Made by a program: the position numbers and the translations under genes. This document shows positions 60,030-64,000 of a DNA stretch of 64,000 nt, in pieces. The DNA is from Acanthosoma haemorrhoidale (Eukaryota; Arthropoda; Insecta; Hemiptera; Acanthosomatidae), in assembly GCA_930367205.1 (NCBI GenBank), contig OV884011.1, forward strand, positions 105,329,139 to 105,393,138, written 5' to 3'. Positions within the stretch are counted from its first letter, which is position 1. The number at the start of each line of letters is the position of its first letter. Under the pieces are notes generated by a model that saw only the letters and a list, made by a program, of their open reading frames with translations, ran no database searches and was not told the DNA's origin.

Positions 60030-61005
60030 AATACAGGTCGAAAAACGGTACCCAAAAAGTGACATCGTCTAATGCCATAATTGTCAGGCATGTGGGCACC
60101 TGCCTACTGTCACCAATTTCCCATGGGTGTAAAGTGCTGTGGACAACTCGGTAGAGTGAAGTAGCCTCTTTGGCCGATGAAGTCCGAGCAGAGTGGATGC
60201 ACTGCCCATTCCTCGCCCGCAAGCCACCCCTCCTTCCCCAGCATTCCATTCATGCTGGCAACCCAATTCCTCCTGAACCTCTAATTTCTCACATTCCTCC
60301 TACTACAAGCTCATCAGATCTCACTAGCCTATTAACTTCTTTCCTTACAGAGTCATTACCCTATTACTCCTCTAGTTTACATTTTTACAGATCTTGTGTC
60401 ATACCTTATACCCATAAACCAAAACCCGTAAGTGCATCCTTCCAACCCCTTATTCATTCTCCTTTGGAATGCGAAAGATATTCGCACACACATAAACGGA
60501 CATCTACACCAATGAATGAAACCTGCAACCCTACACCAGTACTGCCCACTCCTCGTCCGCTAGTTCCTCTTCCACACCATTCAATTCCTCCACCTTCATG
60601 CTCTTCAAATCTCACTAGCCTATTAACTTCATTCCTTTCAGAGTTCAGAACCATAATTACTCCTATCATTTCCCTTCTTACAAATCTTGTCTCCTATCAT
60701 AGCCCGAAAAAAAATCCTTAAGTGTATCCTTGTTCTCCATTCTCCTCTGATTACTGAAACAAGACTTACCAGTAAACAAATATTTATATTTCAACAGCAC
60801 CATACTTATTGAACATATCGCCCAGATGGAAGAGCACATGCAGGTACCGCTGCCATGGTCCATAACTCCATTTCCCATCACATAGTTCCTTTTGTAGCAC
60901 ATGATTTCCTTCAGCCCAAAGTGAAGCAAATGTGCACACCATTACCTTTATCCTCTGCCGCGAGTCCTGTCCATTTTTTTTTTTAAATTTTATCCCTCTT
61001 CCTGT
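60030..61005 (+). mobile_element. Rearranged Jockey-like copy with a duplicated ORF1-ORF2 junction
   Basis: Starts at the Gag knuckle (CHNCQACGH, about 60071-60097) in a degraded frame. It then has the ORF1 tail (SSDLTSLLTSFLTES, about 60314-60360), TAA at 60429-60431 with ORF2 continuing in frame (FILLWNAK). The ORF1 tail is then repeated (SNLTSLLTSFLSEFRTIITP, about 60607-60666), ending in TAA at 60719-60721. After part of the endonuclease (ETRLTSK), a deletion joins it to late reverse transcriptase ('gtgaagcaaatg..cctctgccgcgagtcc', about 60922-60969). The end is lost. The duplicated segment spans about 60190-60480 and 60535-60740. Confidence 0.8.
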
Positions 61006-61957
61006 ATCCGATATATCAGTAGCGTCTCGGCATTACGAGTGTCCAACTAGGGCCAGAAACATCATTATTGTACCAGTGACAGATAAAAATATTTTCTAAA
61101 TATTAATGTGACCGATAGACTTTTATAGCCAATGTAAATTAGCGATTGTTTACGCCGGTAATTCGTTTATTTTAGTTATTGAAGGAAAAAATTATCATTC
61201 ATTGTTTAAGCCGAATAAGGGGTCTTGCGCTGACAAGTAATTATCTAACAAAGTACCCTCGTAAAATTTATTATAAAAAAAAAGTGTAAATTAGAGATAA
61301 ATATTTTTTTTTGTATTTGGTTAGTTTTATATAAAGAATTAATAATTATTGATAATATTATAAATGTTCTAAGAATATCTTTGTGTTTCAAATGTGAGTG
61401 TATTGATTTTGTTTTATGTGAAATATGCTGGAAAGTAAACAAAACAAATAACGGTGCGGGACGCCTCCGAGGCCCCGTAAGACCCTACATCCTTTATAGA
61501 GGATTAAAAGGACGGAGCACCGAGATCAGTCGCTTGCAGTCAGTGTGTGTATCCAGAGCTGGGTTGGCCAACACCCGCCGGAGCGCCCCCCCCCCCTCAT
61601 CTCACCACCTTATCGGCCTATGGTTTATGGGGAGCACCTCTGGTTGGAGATTTGACTTGGAACTAGTATGGATATGAGCATATCGATCATCGACTCACCG
61701 ATTCCATCCACCGGGAACCTCACAGCTGATTGACTAATCCACTATCTAGCTACGACAGGTAACCTCGTTGGACGTAGCTTCCACGTACCGAGGGTTTATG
61801 TTGTTTGTTTACGTCGTTCATCAGTTTACACCAAATAACACCAAACTATGCATACGTATAGATAAACACGGACAGTGATGTATTTATTTTGTTCTCATTC
61901 TTCGATCAGCAAACTTTAAGTTAATAAAACTCTGGTTTACCAGTTTCAAGTTTAGTA
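61006..61957. other. Unassigned; GC-rich promoter-like patch at 61455-61680
   Basis: The patch 61455-61680 is markedly GC-richer than its surroundings. It has TATA-like 'ttataga'/'ttaaaag' motifs (61495-61509) followed 20 to 30 bases later by arthropod initiator-like TCAGTC and GCAGTCAGT (61528-61545), and a C run near 61588. It could be a core promoter of a gene or retroelement, but no downstream coding region is evident. Confidence 0.35.
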
Positions 61958-62140
61958 AAGTTTAAGTATTTTTTCTGTCCAATAGTTTAAGTAATTTTTC
62001 TCTCAAATAGTTTAAGTAATTTTTCTCTCAAATAGTTTACTTAGTTTTTATCAAATAGTTTAATTATTTTTTTTTATCAACTAGTTTAAGTATTTTTTTT
62101 ATCAAATAGCTTAAGGATTTTTTTTTGTTTTTAATCAAAT
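61958..62140. repeat. Minisatellite, seven units of 23 to 33 bp
   Basis: The unit 'agtttaagtaatttttctct' plus 'caaat' repeats seven times. Units at 61984-62008 and 62009-62033 are identical, while the outer ones vary in the length of the T run. Confidence 0.85.
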
Positions 62141-63247
62141 GCTATTTGTTCATTATCATTTAATAAAATGTCGGTAATCTAAATGTCAATTCCCTGTAAT
62201 ATTTCAGGTTCCCCTGTCCTTGGGTAATGCCCTCTCCTGGCATTAATATTTTCCCCAGATTCCTGTAAACATTTAGGGGGAGGAGGAAGAGAGAGAAGGT
62301 CGGGGGTTTACATTAATAATAATAACATTAGAATACTTTACTTATTTTTTATTCCATCTATTTGATAAATACTAGTATGTATCAACCGTAGTAATCACCC
62401 CAGCCCTTCGCTGCTCTCCCTTAAGTGTATGCAATGGCGGTAAGTCAGCATTCTTACCTAAACCATGGCTCAATCAATCCCATTGTCGTTCTCCTACAGA
62501 TGTCACAGCACTTTACATTTCAACTGTAGTGTGTATTTCTCTGTCATTTAGAAATAAAATACGATGGATCAGACAGTTTTAACGAGATATTACTGTGATT
62601 GTGAGTTGATTCAACCTAACTCGGTTCTATTAACATTAATATGATAAAATTCGATTTACACATTGTAAAACTGTTTGATAATAGATATTGATGATTCACA
62701 TTACTCGTTGTATATATTTAATTTTGTTCAATTGAATCTCTCTGATGCCTAAACCTGAGTTGTGAAATCTTAATGATTTTCAGCTGTAATTTCACACCAA
62801 AGCATTTAATAATTCACAAAAAACTCACAGTATTTCCTGTTAGTCATAAGGTAATTACTAAATGGGCTCTGATTGTTATTATTCGCGATTACACTTATTA
62901 TTGGCAATTTGGAAGGTAATTAAATTCCGTCGATATGCCGTTAAAAAAACTCTCGGTATATAATAATAATTATCTTTATGGCACTATAATAATAGAGATC
63001 AACAATGTGGCAAAAACATAATGAGGAACAGGAGGATTCAATTTTATGGTCACTTGGAGCTAATGGACAGGTGGAGATTGACAAACACGATCTTACTTCC
63101 AAGATAAGAAAGCTTAAGTGGGAATTACACGTGACGGTATTCTAAAGCGTGACCACCTTAAGCTCAAGATTAAAAGCCTTAACTGAAAACGGGTAAGGCA
63201 TGGACTTACTATGCCAGTCGACCATTTAATTTCTATGGAAAGAATCT
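62141..63247. other. AT-rich stretch, nothing recognised
   Basis: No open frame of note. A purine-rich 'ggggaggaggaagagagaga' run lies near 62277. Confidence 0.5.
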
Positions 63248-64000
63248 CATTTCTTTCCATCATCCCACTGAGGAATGGAATTACAAAAGGAAACTGATTC
63301 GTATGTTTTCTTTAAAAAACAGGGAATTACATTTTTAGTTGTTAGTTTAGAACCTTTTATTGAGATAAAATTACAATCTGGCCTGTTGGGGAATAAGTAA
63401 TTGTGTTCAATGATGATCTTCCCAGCATGGGAAGAAAAGAAACAACATCAAGGACAAAAGCGTTTATACTGGAAAAATGTTAAAACTAGAGGAATAAGGC
63501 AGTTGGAATAGCATTGTCAATATTTGGACGAGAAAAAAAATAAAATTAATAACCAAAAAGTATTTAAAATTAAGTAAAGTAAGTAAGGGCCACCATACAA
63601 CAATAATACAAATGAAGAAATCAAGAGAAGAGAGTTGGAGTTGGCACATTTGCAATGGGAGAAGGCGATGGGAAGAGTTAAGCAGTTTAAGGGAGGAAAT
63701 GGTTCCGTGGGGAGTTTGGAAAATTTGGCCTTTACAGGATATAGAGTGGGTTTTCCACGTCATCAAGTTGACCTCTGCGTAAAATACCACGTCTCTAAAA
63801 TAAAACTAAGAAATGATAATTTTATAAAGGAACATCATTGAGCACTATTACTTATTCCCCAACAAGCCAGATTTTAATTTTATCTCAATAAAAGGTTCTA
63901 AACTAATAACTAAAAATGTTAATTCCCTGTTTTTTAAGAAAACATACGAATCAGTTTCCTTTTGTAATTCCATTACTTAATGGGATAATGGAAAGAAATG
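63248..64000. repeat. Large inverted repeat with retroelement tails in its arms, cut by the window end
   Basis: The left arm 63248-63416 is the reverse complement of the right arm 63833-64000 with roughly nine in ten bases matching. Each arm contains a sequence like the Jockey-like 3' end ('ccagattgtaattttatctcaataaaagg', minus strand near 63353-63390, plus strand near 63868-63897) followed outward by the same flank ('ttctaaactaa', 'aattccctgtttttta', 'acatacgaatcagtttcctt'). The 416-bp centre is unique, with opposed frames 63464-63790 (-) and 63635-63841 (+) lacking known domains. The right arm may continue beyond the window. Confidence 0.85.

Noticed and set aside
61958..62140. CRISPR-like array
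   Set aside because: The units are contiguous without unique spacers, as in a minisatellite, and the genome is eukaryotic.

Overview
This is AT-rich eukaryotic nuclear DNA. Decayed Jockey-like non-LTR retrotransposons, tRNA-related DNA and TATA-containing LTRs suggest an arthropod, probably an insect, but the species cannot be named. I see no intact host gene, rRNA, functional tRNA, CRISPR array or bacterial-type operon. Nearly everything recognisable is mobile DNA or its debris; the rest is AT-rich sequence with chance-sized open frames. Layout: an LTR end (1-211); a 5'-truncated Jockey-like copy with an 11-bp target duplication (7104-7818); an LTR and a retroelement tail (7978-8945); a solo LTR (10034-11031); a degenerate reverse transcriptase (12255-12980); two related defective Jockey-like copies (15503-17250, 21040-23455); a remnant of a second LINE lineage (27107-27700); an old unclassified repeat present twice, once empty (27855-29140) and once split by a Jockey-like insertion (35100-38210); a tail copy (30071-30500); two more LTRs (38527-39356, 40987-41900); an RTE-like relic (46611-46758); the best solo LTR (47824-48745); the most complete Jockey-like element (about 50935-54874, minus strand) next to a tRNA-derived SINE-like sequence; an LTR 5' fragment (55885-56120); a near-perfect fold-back (59060-59322); a rearranged Jockey-like copy (60030-61005); a minisatellite (61958-62140); and an inverted repeat cut by the window end (63248-64000). 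The Jockey-like elements form one family with a Gag-like ORF1 (PRE_C2HC region, CCHC knuckles, serine/proline-rich tail), an ORF2 with endonuclease, reverse transcriptase and a Jockey-type C-terminal region, and a conserved AT-rich 3' tail. All copies here are broken. At four of five readable junctions ORF1 ends in a single TAA and ORF2 continues in the same frame from the next codon, GTG, with no ATG before the endonuclease core. That junction is the most unusual coding signal in the window. The LTRs fall into two classes (A, starting TGTTGT; B, starting TGTAGCGACC) with different ends but a shared central block of about 370 bp, which suggests modular exchange between LTR families. No internal gag-pol region accompanies any LTR, so their superfamily is unresolved.
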